Shown here piece by piece: positions 19,701 through 32,000 of a DNA stretch of 64,000 nt. Below the pieces are notes generated by a model. That model worked only from the letters and a program-made list of their open reading frames with translations. It made no database searches and had not been told where the DNA came from. Both the position numbers and the translations under genes were made by a program. How positions within the stretch are numbered: the first letter of the stretch is position 1; every line of letters begins with the position of its first letter. Source of the DNA: a virus; the IMG/VR virus record IMGVR_UViG_3300033153_008530, positions 23,012 to 87,011 of that record. One strand, written 5' to 3'.

Positions 19701-22700
19701 GAAGCAGATTTGCTAATTCAAATCCAGAAAAATACATTGGCATATCTTTTCCAAATCTATTTATATGTCTTTGTATAGCTTCATTAACTAAAGGTCTAAA
19801 ATAATTTTCTTCTACAGTAAGTGCTTGAGATAACTGATTTAAATCTGTAGTTTTAACTTTTTCTATAGCTTTATCTCTCTCAACTTCAGCCTTTTGCATC
19901 TCTTCTAATAAAATATAGTCAAGCTCCTGTTTTTTCTTATCACTTATTTTAGTTCTTTTATTAATGATTACATTCTTTAAGGCAGCTGATAAAAAGATTT
20001 GTGCGTTATACTCAATGTTTGATGCATACTTAACAAACATATCTAGTGTCATATGCTTTTTTACATCATTTATTAATTTATGTTTTTTATTGGTTTGTTC
20101 ACTATATATTAGTTGTTGTTTAGCAAAATTTAACTCTTTATATACATGATCTTGATTTCTAATATTTGAAAATCTATTTATAATATTAATATTTGTTCCT
20201 AATTCATCAACTCTTGGTTTTTTTACTACATTTACTTCATAAAAGGGTCTGAATCTTGAATTTCTTTCTTTAAAATATGCGAAATGTTCAGCAAGAAAGT
20301 CATTTATCTTTGCATAAACTGATCCCTCAGTCACACCTTGAGGCGTGTTACCAAGTGCTAGTTGAACCCTATTTTTCCTATCATTCATCCCTACTATCCC
20401 AATATTATTAACCTCTTCAATTATCCTGATAACTTCATCACTTACTTCTTGAGGCATAATATTAAGAATACCACCTTTTCCACGTATTGATAAACTTGTA
20501 GGTTTATTTATGTAATCAAAAATATGTTTTTGAGTATATAATTCATCTACTTTTTTTCTTCTTCTTTTTATTTCTTTATTTACGTCTTCTATATTACCTA
20601 TATATTGAAGATCTTCTTCTAATATTTCTTTAAAGCGGTCAAATAGGTTTTTTTGAGCCTCTTTTGAAACTGTTTTTATTGATCTCTCTATCTGTAAATT
20701 TTTTACTGCTTCATCTATATTTGAAGGATCTATTTGTGAGATACTTATAGTCTTATTATAATAGTTCCTTATACCAATAGCGTGGCCTGCAGCAGATACT
20801 AAATAATTTAAACCTGTACTTATTGCTGGCCCATGCTGGGCAAAAAGCATGTCCCAATCAAAGCTAATACTCTCACTATTTAAGCTATCTAGCTTCTTTT
20901 TCCATCTTCTATTTAAATTAAATAAATGATCATCAAATTCTTCCTCAATTTTTTGATTTATATCTACATCATCATCTACTTTACTTTTAACTAATTCTCT
21001 TATATGTTCTATATGATCATTCTGTATTTCATGAAGAATTACAGCATCTTTTTGAGAAGATGAAGGGTCTGAATAAAAATATGTTAAAGTTGCAAAGGCT
21101 GAAGGAGAACCAAAATCATGCATATAAAAATGTCCTCCACGTTGCATGGCTTCTTTATTAAATATTATTGATATTTTTTCATGTAAAACTTGATCAACAT
21201 GAACAGGAGTACTTTCTTTTAATGTAGTTAATACTCCTGGATCTATCACATCCTGAGCATTAAGAGCTGTAATTAGAAACTGTCGTTCTTCATATGGTAA
21301 ATTTCTTATTTGATCTTCTGTAAGATTATTATAATGATCCATTTGTTCAACGGTTAAAGAGACATCAGCCTGTCTTCCCCCTGAATCTAATCTTGTAAAT
21401 GTGTTATTTACACCATAAGAAAGATGATCATTTTCATTCATAAAGGATAATAAATAATGAGCCTGCATGAATGCTTCTAATTCTTTAATTAATTCAATAC
21501 CTTTTATTGATTTTAATTTTGGATTTTCCTTTTTTATAAGATTAAGAATATCCTGATAAATACCTTTATCAAATTTTGGAAAACCTTCTAATTTAAGAGA
21601 CTGATTAAGTGGAATGGATCTATCCCCATATTTTTCAATAAATTCAGAAACACTTCTTAATGAGGGTACTTTCTCTATATATTTTTTAGAAGTCTCTAAC
21701 CTCTTTACTAGAGTTGGATCAACTTTCTTTTTTAAATCTTTACTTGCATCAAAAGATAATCTAAAGTGTTTTCTAATGTTAGGAGCTGCCAAAGTGGATT
21801 TAATTATTTTATTTATTGTTTTTGGAAGATACCTTGTTCTCTTTTTAAATTGATTATTAAGTTTCTTTATAATAGCAGATGATTCAATAACTAAATCATT
21901 ATTTTCTTTTTCTACAACAGCCTGGTATGACAACATACTTTCATGGAGAGATCCATACATTTTGTGATACTCATCAAAAGTCATTAGATCTGTTAAATCT
22001 GATGTAAGTATTCTATATGCTGCATGATCCCATAGATTATTATCTTCATCTTTTAATTCAGCCGTTAAAGATCTCCATGAACTAAATAAATCCTTAAACC
22101 ATTTAATAAATGCTTTTAAGAAACTATAGTCTTCAGGTGTTGCAGCTTTTTTGTTTTGTACTCTCTCTATGGCATCAGCAATTAACTGACCTATTGATTC
22201 TTCTGTAAGTGTATCTAGTAATTCTGAGGACACGTTAGAAGGGTCAATCACTGGTGTATCGCCTGAATACACATCCTTATATGATACATCTTTTAGTAAT
22301 TCTTGTAATTTATCAGATCTTTTTGCAGCCTCCCAGAGTTCTTTCTTTAATCCAGAATCTTCTTTTAACAATCTATAAAAAAAATGCGCTGCTTCTTCAG
22401 GGACCTTATCCCATGCTTTCTTTCTTTTTGTAATCTCATCTACAATGTCAACAGAACCATTCATAAAGTTGGCCACAGCTAATGCAGATTTTACTACATC
22501 CCCTCTCTCAGATAATATTCTGGGAACTAAGTTTATGTCAACTCCAAGTTTTTCTAAGAACTGTTGAACAACGTCTATTGTACCAGAATAAAATCTCCAG
22601 TTATCTTTATATTCATTTTTTAGGATACCAAACAAACTAGTTTGATCTGTAGTCTCTACTATCTTATCTAATTCACTGTTAGTTAATGCAGGTTTAGTAT

Positions 22701-23043
22701 CTTCAAAATCTTCAACAATATGTAAATATAGCTTTTCAGTTAAGTCTTTTCCAATATAACTTGTGAATATAGGGTCATTAAATAGCTTATCATTAGCCGC
22801 CTCTATTATAATTCTAGATGGCGTATTAGGTGTAAAAGCGTCTCTAGATTCTTCATCCACATATTGATCTAAAAGTAATGCAGCCTCATTAAAATTATTC
22901 TCTAAAAAATTCTGATATAATGAAATTTTAGGTTCTACTATCTCATTGTTTCTTCCCCAGCTCTTCCAAGCTCCATCATCTTTTAGAATCTCAACTGACT
23001 TTTTCCATTCTCGTGTGTTTGTATTTGGACATGTTGCTCCCAT
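13783..23043 (-). CDS. Giant crAss-like virion protein with zincin-like domain
   Basis: 3,086 residues. Near the N-terminus, CPNTNTREWKKSVE (from residue 5) is a short motif seen at the head of large crAss-like proteins. VILHEIQNDH (residues 668-677) resembles the E-I-Q-S-D signature of phage polyvalent-protein domains. A zincin signature HEFAH is at 1396-1400 with candidate third ligand Glu1447/1448, followed by an amphipathic helix (KQLLRKVFG). Long helical, coiled-coil-like stretches cover about 1500-2400. Near the C-terminus a hydrophobic segment (AMLSSLVLLMALLYGW, about 2925-2940) could cross a membrane. It is the last gene of the late unit, just after the RNA polymerase, and is probably a co-packaged cargo protein. 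No enzymatic role is proven. Confidence 0.8.
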   Translation of the reverse strand: MGATCPNTNTREWKKSVEILKDDGAWKSWGRNNEIVEPKISLYQNFLENNFNEAALLLDQYVDEESRDAFTPNTPSRIIIEAANDKLFNDPIFTSYIGKDLTEKLYLHIVEDFEDTKPALTNSELDKIVETTDQTSLFGILKNEYKDNWRFYSGTIDVVQQFLEKLGVDINLVPRILSERGDVVKSALAVANFMNGSVDIVDEITKRKKAWDKVPEEAAHFFYRLLKEDSGLKKELWEAAKRSDKLQELLKDVSYKDVYSGDTPVIDPSNVSSELLDTLTEESIGQLIADAIERVQNKKAATPEDYSFLKAFIKWFKDLFSSWRSLTAELKDEDNNLWDHAAYRILTSDLTDLMTFDEYHKMYGSLHESMLSYQAVVEKENNDLVIESSAIIKKLNNQFKKRTRYLPKTINKIIKSTLAAPNIRKHFRLSFDASKDLKKKVDPTLVKRLETSKKYIEKVPSLRSVSEFIEKYGDRSIPLNQSLKLEGFPKFDKGIYQDILNLIKKENPKLKSIKGIELIKELEAFMQAHYLLSFMNENDHLSYGVNNTFTRLDSGGRQADVSLTVEQMDHYNNLTEDQIRNLPYEERQFLITALNAQDVIDPGVLTTLKESTPVHVDQVLHEKISIIFNKEAMQRGGHFYMHDFGSPSAFATLTYFYSDPSSSQKDAVILHEIQNDHIEHIRELVKSKVDDDVDINQKIEEEFDDHLFNLNRRWKKKLDSLNSESISFDWDMLFAQHGPAISTGLNYLVSAAGHAIGIRNYYNKTISISQIDPSNIDEAVKNLQIERSIKTVSKEAQKNLFDRFKEILEEDLQYIGNIEDVNKEIKRRRKKVDELYTQKHIFDYINKPTSLSIRGKGGILNIMPQEVSDEVIRIIEEVNNIGIVGMNDRKNRVQLALGNTPQGVTEGSVYAKINDFLAEHFAYFKERNSRFRPFYEVNVVKKPRVDELGTNINIINRFSNIRNQDHVYKELNFAKQQLIYSEQTNKKHKLINDVKKHMTLDMFVKYASNIEYNAQIFLSAALKNVIINKRTKISDKKKQELDYILLEEMQKAEVERDKAIEKVKTTDLNQLSQALTVEENYFRPLVNEAIQRHINRFGKDMPMYFSGFELANLLQSSKQTALIYAGPEEVAQFVAFESFEFGAEKYTAFLEDGKQPVYRENGEKISKKDYTKKYNQVKQEKVDNIIRQIFDKLYDEDPVTFDMMEINFPRTIEDIKKALNIYKYKDNSKMVKYVKALFAETNNQPLTTGALYNTLSSMPGIKLKYVHKISGIKNDAGGYLVDLSNYNYKNPLMYGLEESTTEETVVEAILEEKDPEVAPIEMDVESQKKLKAKEILYKLANHLSINLGIPFNVITSEQAVDLLKNTIYPYEGQNAFFFDGKVFLVGDNASLQDVLHEFAHPLVRSIGAQNPRLFNKIYEDLVKTKEGKEIIENLKEEYDETYKYFKEEAIVRALAEKSKVNTEDLKAPSAFQKVINKIVFALKQLLRKVFGKVKIENLSENTTLSELADMLVSEQFQIDTEIITDKDVAAYASNLNKFSDSLANLKNSDLLQITNAYYDTVSRQIKEVLNNKNYEAMKEILATEEGRGYLSGIQKSLRNYQTMENLSAENLEKEMMKLSEDVDYVRQHQESLVTNMLQTRDMLVKINDHLDEISRDPNNKDNLQKAFYYKEIIKYWDQFDKDLTSIIEQLNKEGKSINRRSPFFDIIKDIRTEITHAQETIKGIYLYGLQDALMEQLEPMLENIKIRYEELKKHAEEVRPEGKARDKYLKKLKADFDKLNLTKPQMLKTLKGELGDAHWANSFFEGFMYNADPVISSLAVFVKNAISDIIVKTNKETNGFLKIMEADIKAANVSMNPRAIGEKTTFVDILLKRVETEEGEVTWEEREIYTFLNPFIGNRKAYQEHLNAIQQAKNDAVETGNKTGIIDASNKFRKFLRDYYWRPFTQVYYDRQQVFDTPAGQKAWTGRQQILEALSNLDRIAGNETQKIENLDDKKALLRQLRQLSSLTDLNGNRKIAGAKDAHNDLDVAMILKQYNEDSRKFFEYTESPNLWQRKYEDYRTELEGFGLNEDEIKVKLEEWVTNNTRVQVKKEFYDTRADISARLSELISKLPEETQEKLDLSDIYTQIFDSIGPYKDVDGQPEGTDMADKLIAHIKALQEELIEAKERVAGYSGLTLQEKEEFDEIQYKLKNDIQPTQSEIDRWSVLRKIMDEGMSIDPITGEKVKIGLNKFERSELFSLFGELNELQHKEPTEYYLDIINNYLSKVDTTDMILKLKTNEVTKANVAAFLNNRSLVLKMLSQDDKFKDWFDKNHIDKKVYDKASESHVKRYDIVYAWTVVRPNDEEYYETTIIRDKEGKQIGDPIVGVPTFEYFDRKVKDSYVDEETGETIQLKTPKIVGETVDNRGRWLPKEGKDLAPGVPDIFRNEDYFRIKREDPERFKLIEKLVKASLDFQSDSEEESRLYLDVPRLPMSNFEYLKAKGTGKKAYSKVKTIWQGIKDFFVETEYDHYNDLNYDETDNLTNAGLFDKTVNIPVKGIYDIPLDQVSLDVVKALIIYNQSLNEQSKKTEINPVAAALRDTLHDPANQIKEIQKQNFLNKGMFTYRNKKDKNVRAMMVNGFYEREFEGQTLTGLGKDNNTLHKTVNAIMGRASFAFFALNIPSALKNRYGAMFQATIETTAGRYMTPISYAKGRVWSAATAIEMSAQIYKRGPKTHKLQLMDEYDAVQGRTESKLGDSSSRGFLMDAIGTSWMYSPRKWMEIEATLQTFAGMMEHQKVKLKDGTEISLLHAYETVDQQIKLRDDVEDKSWDLGGTKFHQMKNRIHMVNNNLQGAYSKFDQPEAQRYLAFRMVSFLRRYFVPMMVNRWSYKGSWKDPQERYNIGLGESSMGYYVRSMKWLGRGLKSGGKEMMYATPEEKQALMKTGVEVAMLSSLVLLMALLYGWDPDDEEKYKKLRTKQGKDEDFQWTGWMANHGLWLLMNIRAENEQFIPLPGYGLGDLLQLKNVTSVVFGPTLDGYGKLVVDFYQSLTGDDRRFYQQDVGPYSWQKQGSAKAWNHFFKLFGITGSSIDPANAVKNHNAIRQRFR

Positions 23044-23044
23044 A

Positions 23045-26000
23045 TTATGCTAAACATTTGTTTTTTAATTCTTGAATTTCATAATCACTAATAGGTTGAT
23101 CTTTTTGGATTATGGCTCTTATACTGGTAGATCTTAATGATCCAGGATTAATATAACCAAATTTATCATAAAGTTTACTAGATAAGTGAACATATGTTTT
23201 TCTTGATTTTACATTATCTAACAATTCTTTACCATATCCAGTTTTAATTAAGGCAATAGAATTGTTTCCCTTCATTAAATTAGCTATCTTATCAATAGCA
23301 TTATCAATTAAGATCTTGTTTTCTTCTAATGTTTCATCAGTCATCATCTTTCCATCGTTTATTAATGGGATACCAAGACTGTTATCAAACTCACTTAATG
23401 ATTCATCTCTTCCTTTTTTTCCTCTCTCATTATATATAAAGGTTACTCCACCACTCTGAGTTGCTAAAACTTCATATTTACTTGATGATGTTTGTGCATC
23501 ATATATATAAACATCTTTAGTTTTATACTTTTTTAAGGGTATTCCTTCTTTAACTGGTACTTTCTGCTCAGATGTCATGGTACTTGCCAAAGTTTTATCA
23601 ATCATATAATTTTTAGAGCGCATGTTTAATGATTTAGTTATTGCCCTATTCATTGTTATCATTCTATTTGTATAAAGTGTAAGAATCTCTTCATTTAGAT
23701 TCTTAATATATGATTCATAAGGACCTTTAAGAAGTAATAATATATTACGTTGATCAATAATCCTAGTCATTGAGAGTGGGCTCTTTGTATTTAACCCGGA
23801 TTGTAAGAAGGCGTAGTAGTTAAATCTCTGAAAGAAGTTAGTTATTTTTAATTTATCCTCTGGATCATCTATTTTTATTTCACTTGGATTACTAAGTTCT
23901 AGTAGATTCTCATGATAAACCTCTACTGTATCTGGGTCTAAAACAGTTTCTTTCAGTTTCAAGTTCTTTATTCTTTCACCAGGCTTTGCTTTTGATTGGA
24001 TAATACTTTCCATTAATGGATAATCTCTTGATAATGAGGGATATTTAGCTTTAATATCCATAAACTGATTAACCATACTATTATGTCCATAGAACATATT
24101 TCTAATATTAAGAGTATTGTCAAGAGCTTTGTCACGTAGTATCTCTTCGTAAGTGAGTAATTTCATTCTCTTCTCATACATGTTATCAGTTTCTCCTTCT
24201 TGTCTTTCTGTTTCAATAGAATCAACTTGATTCATGTTTCTCTTAAGTTTTTCTTTAAATTCTTCTTTTTTACTTTCTTCTTTAAAAGAAATAATACTTC
24301 TTAAGTATTCTCTTTCATATATAAATTTGTAAAATTCTTTTTCACTTAAAACATCTCTTGTTTTAAAAGCATCTGGAGTGAGAAGAGCATGTCCTGATAA
24401 CACCCATTCTTTCTTTACACCTTTTCCTTCTTTGTTAATCTTCTGCACCCATCTAACTCTTTTATTTTGGTCTGCATATGTTTTGTTCTTAAACATATCA
24501 TTAAGAGCTTCTTTGTTAACATATAATACATTATCTTTTACATAAGCGCCTACAGTTAATACATCTACTTCTTCAACTCCAATCTTATCATTAACTGTTA
24601 GACTTCTATATTCTTTTGTATTCTTATTAAAACCTTTTATTGAATTTTGGAATATAAAGCTTACAAGATCATTTTTCCATGCAGCAACAAACTTCTCTTG
24701 TTCATTCTGACCATAGGTTGTTCTTACTGCACCTTTTCCAGCGGCTGTATCCAAAAAGTCATATAAGAATTTATTAACTAATTCATGATTACGAAGTGGG
24801 AAATATTTACTCCATACCTCTTCTTGAAAGTCAGGTACTGAGGCAAATGAAGATATTGGACTTTCTGTAAGCAATCTATCTAAAGGTCCTCTTGGAAACA
24901 ATCCATATTTGTTAATTGTTCTCATGTTTCTTCTTCTCTCCTGAACATTATATAAAGAGGCTGCGGGATCTGTATCTAAATTTGTATTAAGTTTTACATC
25001 ACGTACAGAACCAGCTATTAATTCTAACTCAATAAAGTGTAAGAATGCATCTCGTGCTGTATCATTAACAGTTCCATTTAATGCAATCTCTTTAAGTTTA
25101 GCAGGATTAAAGTTTGATGTACGTCTCTGAGCTGTAAGAAGTATGTTTGGTACACTAGGTGTATTCGTTGCATCTAACCCTAATGTGGAATAATTATCAA
25201 ATCCATTACGTGCAATTACATTTACCTTTGCTTGATATCTAGTATACTGAGTTTCATCAGGGGCCATTCCTAGAGGCATTGAAAATGAGCTACTCATAAT
25301 TCTCTGTTCCTTTACGTACTCTTTTATAAGAGGATTAGAAAGGAACATAACTGCGTCAGTCAATGATACACCTGATTCAACTAATAATAATAATATAGGT
25401 GTTAACTCAGTATTACCCTGAAGATGAAAAATCCAAGGATCTTTTTCAACATCAACCCAACCATTTATTAATTGTTCTAGTATTTGAGCTATTTCAACAC
25501 CGTCTACATTATTTATATTAGATAAAGATATTACGTCATTCTTACCAACTTTAAAAGTATTATGATCTAATAAGATTCTTGTATTAAACTCACTCTTGTC
25601 TCTCATAAAAGTTGGCATTAAATACATACCTACTCTATTAAATAATGCATTATAAGTATTTGCAATTGCTCCTTGTCCTAATGTCTTTTTACCAACGTTA
25701 AAGGCCTCATGAATATCTGTATTAAATCCTATTTCTAATATTTTTGTATGACTAATGTTTTCTGCTTCTTCACCACGTATCTGATCTACAACATCCATTG
25801 CAAGATGATTTGAGTTTGGACGAACAAGACTTATAAAGTTATGTGGTAATTCAAGAATTTCTTTCATCTTATACATTATCTCATTCTCCACTCCTCTAAC
25901 ACCTTCAGTAGATAAAATTACTTCACCTTCTTTATTTCTTCTAATATTAGGCATCATTATAGTTAACTTGTCTATGTCAAAATCAGAACCTGATTTAGAA

Positions 26001-29000
26001 ACAATTTCTGATGGTGGAATAATTATGTTACCTGCGGATTCTGGTAAAAACTCATATACTTCCATGAACTCTGCGGAGTTAAGACCCTGAACTGGAATAC
26101 GCACACCCACCATGGTGATTAGTTTCCTATTATCATCTCTATTTAACCACTGTTCATCTTTGATCATTTCATTAAGCCTAAGTCTTGTTTTTATTCTTTC
26201 ACCATCATTATGTGTTAATCCTAATAATTTAATAAAACCACCTTGTAAAGCTATTTTAACTTTCATAGCAGATATGGTCTTACGTATATTACCTTCTGCG
26301 TCAAACATTGAGTATGTAGGTAGATCACTTGATCCCCACTTTGCAATTTCTGCATCTGTAGGATTAGTGAAATTTCTATCAGCGGGGGTGGCCTCATTGT
26401 TTGTAAATAGAGCAGTTGATATCTGAACTAACATTTGTCCATTAACTTTTTGTCTAACAAGCTGTTTATTAACTACTGCAAAAAGAATATTCTCAATACT
26501 CTCTGCATTAACTGACATTCCAAATGGAAATACTAAGTCTCCTTTATCATCAACTTCTAATACATCAAGTTCAGATGCTGTTATATCTTTTCTTTCAAGA
26601 TTTGGTATGATAACTTTATTTAGAAGATCCTGAAGATTTCCTTCTAATTTACCTTTTTCATTATATGACCATCCTGCATCTTTAAGTAATTGATCTTTCT
26701 TATACTTCATTAACTTATCTAATAACTCCTCGTATTCTTTATATTTAGAAAAGTAATCAGATTCATCCTTCATTACTTGTAAACCCTTTTTCTCAATCTT
26801 CTTCCATTCAACACGTCTCTTTGTAAGGCTTGTACCGGGCATAAAGTCAATTGGTACGCCACCTTCAACTAAACCAGTTTCAATTAGTTTTCTAAGCTGA
26901 GTAGAGAATGTTACTTTAGTTTTATGCTTTGAATCAATATCTAATTGATCTTTTAGAAATTCCAAAAACATAACATTAGGTGTATATTGATCTGCAGATT
27001 CAACAGACTTAAAGATCCTTTTTATGGGGTCTGCATAAACTTCATCATAAGTTCCATCTTTTGTAATAGTACTTATTTTTGAACCTGATTCAAATAATGC
27101 ATAATCAAATTTTTGATCAACTAAACTATCATGAAGATCTTGTAATCTAGTATTCTCTATAACGTTTGGTATAAGAGGCATTAAAGAGAACTTATGACCA
27201 GCTATAACTGGTAAACCATCTGTTTTTAAGGGCCCAAAATATTGTACTTTCTTTGGTGGAAAAAATTCTGTTACAAGTCTTGGATCAACATACTCACCAG
27301 CAACAATTTTTTTATAAAGTTGTTCTTGTGTATTACTCCATTTTCCTATTGCAAACTGATATATCCTATATGCATCAAATGTAATCCAACCTTGACCATC
27401 ACCTTCGTTCATTTCTTTGTAAGGTTTTATAGCATGGTAAACCGCATTCTCTAATTTTTTACCTTTTAATTCTGCTACAGTGCTATAATAATCTCTAAAC
27501 GCTTTTTCATATTCTTTAACATATACTGAAGATACTATATGATCCTGAAATACTGCTGACTTAAATGTACCATCAAAGTCTTTATCTTTTATCCCTCTTT
27601 TTATACTGTAATCACCCTTCATATTATTTCTAATATAATTGATAATTGCCTGATCAGTTCTAGGGAAACGTCCTGTTGATGCAACCATTTTGTTTCTCTT
27701 AAAGAACTCCATTCCATTCTTATATTGGGCAGGATCTCCATAAAAGAAAATTAACGTTTCAAAATCACGTATCCATTTATTATAAACAAAAGACTCAAAT
27801 ATTGCTTCTCTTATTTGTGGAGTTGTTGCACTGTGATTCTGATAAGATATTTGTTTTATCAATGAATCAGATATATAGTTAAGATCTCTATATCTTTCAG
27901 TAACATCTTTTACTTGACTATTAAAATACTTAGTTATTTCATCATGTAATCTATTATATAAATCCTGATTAGTTTTTAATTCCTCAAGTAGTTCAACATT
28001 AAGATCTTTTAGTTCTTTCTTTAAAGGATTTGAAAGAATCTTGTCAAATATTGAAAACTCTTTAGCTCTTTTATTATAACCAGGTACATTTTTTACTTGA
28101 TCTGCTTTATTAATTCTAGTTAATTCAGCTTGTATATAAGGAATAATTATTTCTACTGCCTTATCTTCCCCAGTATTTGTAAAGAAATCTTTAGTGTCAA
28201 CATATAAATGCTTATCACTTCCTAATGTGTGAGCTTCAGATATACCTGCAGAATAAGCGCTCCCAGCAGAAGCATGTCTTAATAACTCAGGAGATCCTGA
28301 GACTGGTGTACCACTTAACAGTGTATAATGAAGATCTGTGATTAGTTTTGTATGCTTGTCTGCCTCTACAGTAGTTGAGCTATATCCAATATCTGTAATA
28401 AGATTATCTACTACCATCTGGTTTCCAGATAGATTATTTAAATCTAGTGTAACACCTTTTCTTTTAATACCACCATTTTCAAAATCAAATAAAGAATTTA
28501 ACCATTGTGATGTGCTTTTATTTTGCCCGTTTTCATCCTGATAAATATACGTCCATGGATTACGTTTTGATGAAAGATAAGACATAAAAGGTTTATTAAT
28601 TAACTCATTAAAGGACTTTGAGTCATTAATTTCATTGATAATCACACTTAGCGAACTTTGAAGTGAATATTCATATTGGATATCACCTAATGCATTTGTA
28701 ACAGCTGCAGAAGAATATTTATCTGAGTATTTTAACTGTAATAAAGCTAACTCTTTAAGATTCCCTTTATGACCTTTATGTACAACTCTCCCTTTTTCAA
28801 TTATATCATATTCTAAAGCTTCAATAATATTTCTTACTTTAGTACCTTTTTCATTAAAATATTTTAATCTTTTTACTATTTCCTCAACAAACACTCTGTA
28901 TCTACTCTTACTATTAATATTTTGTTTTAATTTTATATTTCTTGTATCAAGATCAATTCCAATATCTCTTAAGAATACAAACGGATTACCTGATGGAGAT

Positions 29001-32000
29001 GCAAATTTTTTCATGACAGAATTTATGTCAAGATAATTTCCTTCTGTATCTGGTTTTATGTGTGGAGACTCTTTTGTTGTTGCAAAAGAATTCATCCAAT
29101 CAAATCTTATTCTTCTCCAATTTGCAGAGGCATTCCCAATTTTATCCGTGTATGACCATGCATTTTCTGTATCTCCAAATGCACCTTCCCTTGTTAAAAG
29201 TGTTCTATCCATTGTGTATTGGACCAATGGAATTCTTGTTCTGTTAAACGCTTCAACAAATTTATTCCATAACATGGCATCATAGTATGTCTCATGACCA
29301 GGAGTTTCATCACCTTTTTCATTTATAACAACAGGTTTACCAAGGCGCTCTATAAGTTGTTTATAAACTGGAAAGTCTTGAGAATCCTCTTCTAATAGAT
29401 CATATATTTTATTTGAGTCTCTTACTCCCTGTAATAGAGATAATGTATGTTCCCAAGTTACTTTAAAGTTTGAAAGCTTTTTTACACCAAGTTTGTTATA
29501 CACACCGTCAGGATCTTGTGGTGTCACTTCAAAGAGAGTCCTTAAAAGATAAAGCACCTCATTTGAAGCTAAATCTTTTACTGAAAGTTCATTACCTTTT
29601 CTGTCATGACCTTTAATTTTGTTAGATGTCTCCTCTTCAGAAAATTCTGTAATGAATTTATCCTCAAGATTTAAGATTTCAGTTCGTTTTTGATGAAAGG
29701 CAATAACACCTTTAGTTTGTTTTTTAGTTATGAATGATTCAAAGTCACCAAAATTATCAATTGCAAATGTCAATAGATCTATACTATTCTTTGTTACTAT
29801 ATCCTGTGGCTTCTTTTCTTCTTTTGTTCTAAGTTCATTTAGTCTTTCTATGACATATTCATATGCAGTATTTAATCCTGTCTTACTTGATAATAATTTG
29901 CTTATAGCTGCACGTCCTTTCCCGCTTACAATAAACTCTCTATTAGCTTTATCTATAAGTTCTCCAATTAATGAATCAACTGTTTCACTGATTAAAATAG
30001 AATCAGTAAAAGATATTTGTTCGTCATTAAGTCCTTTTATACCACCCTTATCAAGCTTTGCAAACATCATATTATTTAGAGATGGCGTATAATCATTTAT
30101 GTCACCAATATATAATTTGTCATAAAGATCTTTAACTCCTTCAACACTTTGTTGATCAATAACAACTTGGTCAAGAGTTGAATTTCCAAATAGTTGTTTT
30201 AGAAAGTCTAATATCTTTTGGAAAATAGTCTTGGCAGCTGGCGTATTTATTTTACGCTTGCCGTCTGAAAGTACATATAACCTAAAATCTTCAGCTAAAT
30301 ATTCTTCTAACATATAATCAGAAGCCTTTTTAAAACTGATTTTATCACCTAAATAATTTGTAAATGTTCCACTTCTCTTCTTTAAACTATCATATAGATC
30401 TCTTTTTTGTTCAACTGTAAGATACATTTGACTAAATCCGTGCCATGCCTCATGATAGAGATCTGTATAATTAGAACCTTTGTATAATATTATTCCGTTT
30501 TTAGTAAATTCTGCAAAGTTTTTGGAATTGACTATATTGAACGCAGCCTGGTATGGAAGATTTTCTCGCATTGGATGGTTGTTATACCACTCTTCAGCAT
30601 CTCTTATTTGTTTTTTAGTAGCTGCATTATTAATATTTTTGTTTTTATCTAACTTAAGAAATCTATTAAGTGCACTGTCCCTGTTATTGTCAGTGGGATT
30701 TTTCGTGACTGCATTGTAATCTTTAAGAATATTTTGAGTTAACTCATCTTCTAATTCTTGTTCTTCTAATTTAATTACTACAGCGGAGCTCTTTTTAATA
30801 TTTGGGATTTCTCTTCTCTTTATGAAATCATCTGCATTATCTTTATTACCAAATCTACCTTCAATTCTTTTATTACTTGAGGGAACCTGGATTACATAAT
30901 CAGCATGCTCAATAAAATTATACGTACCAGTCAAAATAACTTTACCTTCTTCTTTTAGATCTTTTATTTGCCCTAAGACATCATCTTGTACAAGCTTGTA
31001 ACTTACACCGCTATCTTTTTTCCAATATTCTAAAATAAAATTCTTATCCTTTTTCACTTTAAAATCAGGATCTCTTCTTTTTATTTCAGCTTTTAGTAGT
31101 TCATCCGCATCAATAACACCTTCCATTGTTGGGACAAAAGTAGTCTTACCTGCTCCAGGAGTTGCATAGATTAATTTACCCGTGTATTTTGATTTAGATT
31201 TTTTACCAGCTTTTGGAGTTGAAATAGAAGGATAAGTTGCTGTGTTCTCTAATACTTCACCAGGTTTATATTCAGTGTATATATCATATATGGATTTCTT
31301 TTTTAATGGTATAGTTAAAGAACCATCAGAAGATTTTGGAGATTCAGCTGTTGAATATTCTCTCTTACCAATCCCCTTATTTCTTATTAATTTAGTTGTA
31401 ACTGGAAATATTTTAAGTGTATCTAATACTATTCCTGTACGTTGTCTGAATAACTCAGCGTAGGCATTTAGTTGAATCTCGTCTTGAGCTTGATAATTAT
31501 ATTGTTTGGTTTTATAGGCAATACGTCTATTAAGACCAGATGTTTTAAGATCTACAAGATGAAAGGTTTTATTCTTTTCATGATATAATAACATGTCAAT
31601 TGTACCAGCATAATTAACATTTCCAAGTGTCCCCCATAGGGTTGGTATCTCAGTATATATTCTATAATTCTTCTTAAGTCTTTTCTTTGCCTCAGCATAT
31701 ACATCATAGAGTTCACCTAAAAACACATCTGAAAATACCTCAGTATTTTTTCTTTCAGGGTGTTCAACATACATTTTTTTAAAAGCCTTATATGATGTTA
31801 TCTGATCAGATAATGTAGCTCTAAATAAATCATCAGCAATTGTACCTCTTGTACGTGCTTGTCCTTCATCTCTAGGAGCATCAGCTGGATACGGAATAAG
31901 ATCTCCTTTAAAGGCGCTTACTCTTCTAAATGATTCTCTAGCTTCATCTATATAAAATTCAGAATCTTTTTTATTTACAGTTAATTTCTTTTCTGAAAGT

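Noticed and set aside
29730-30092. A 120-residue plus-strand frame and similar ones within the RNA polymerase gene.
   Set aside because: They are antisense shadows of a gene with clear domain motifs, without spacing or start signals.
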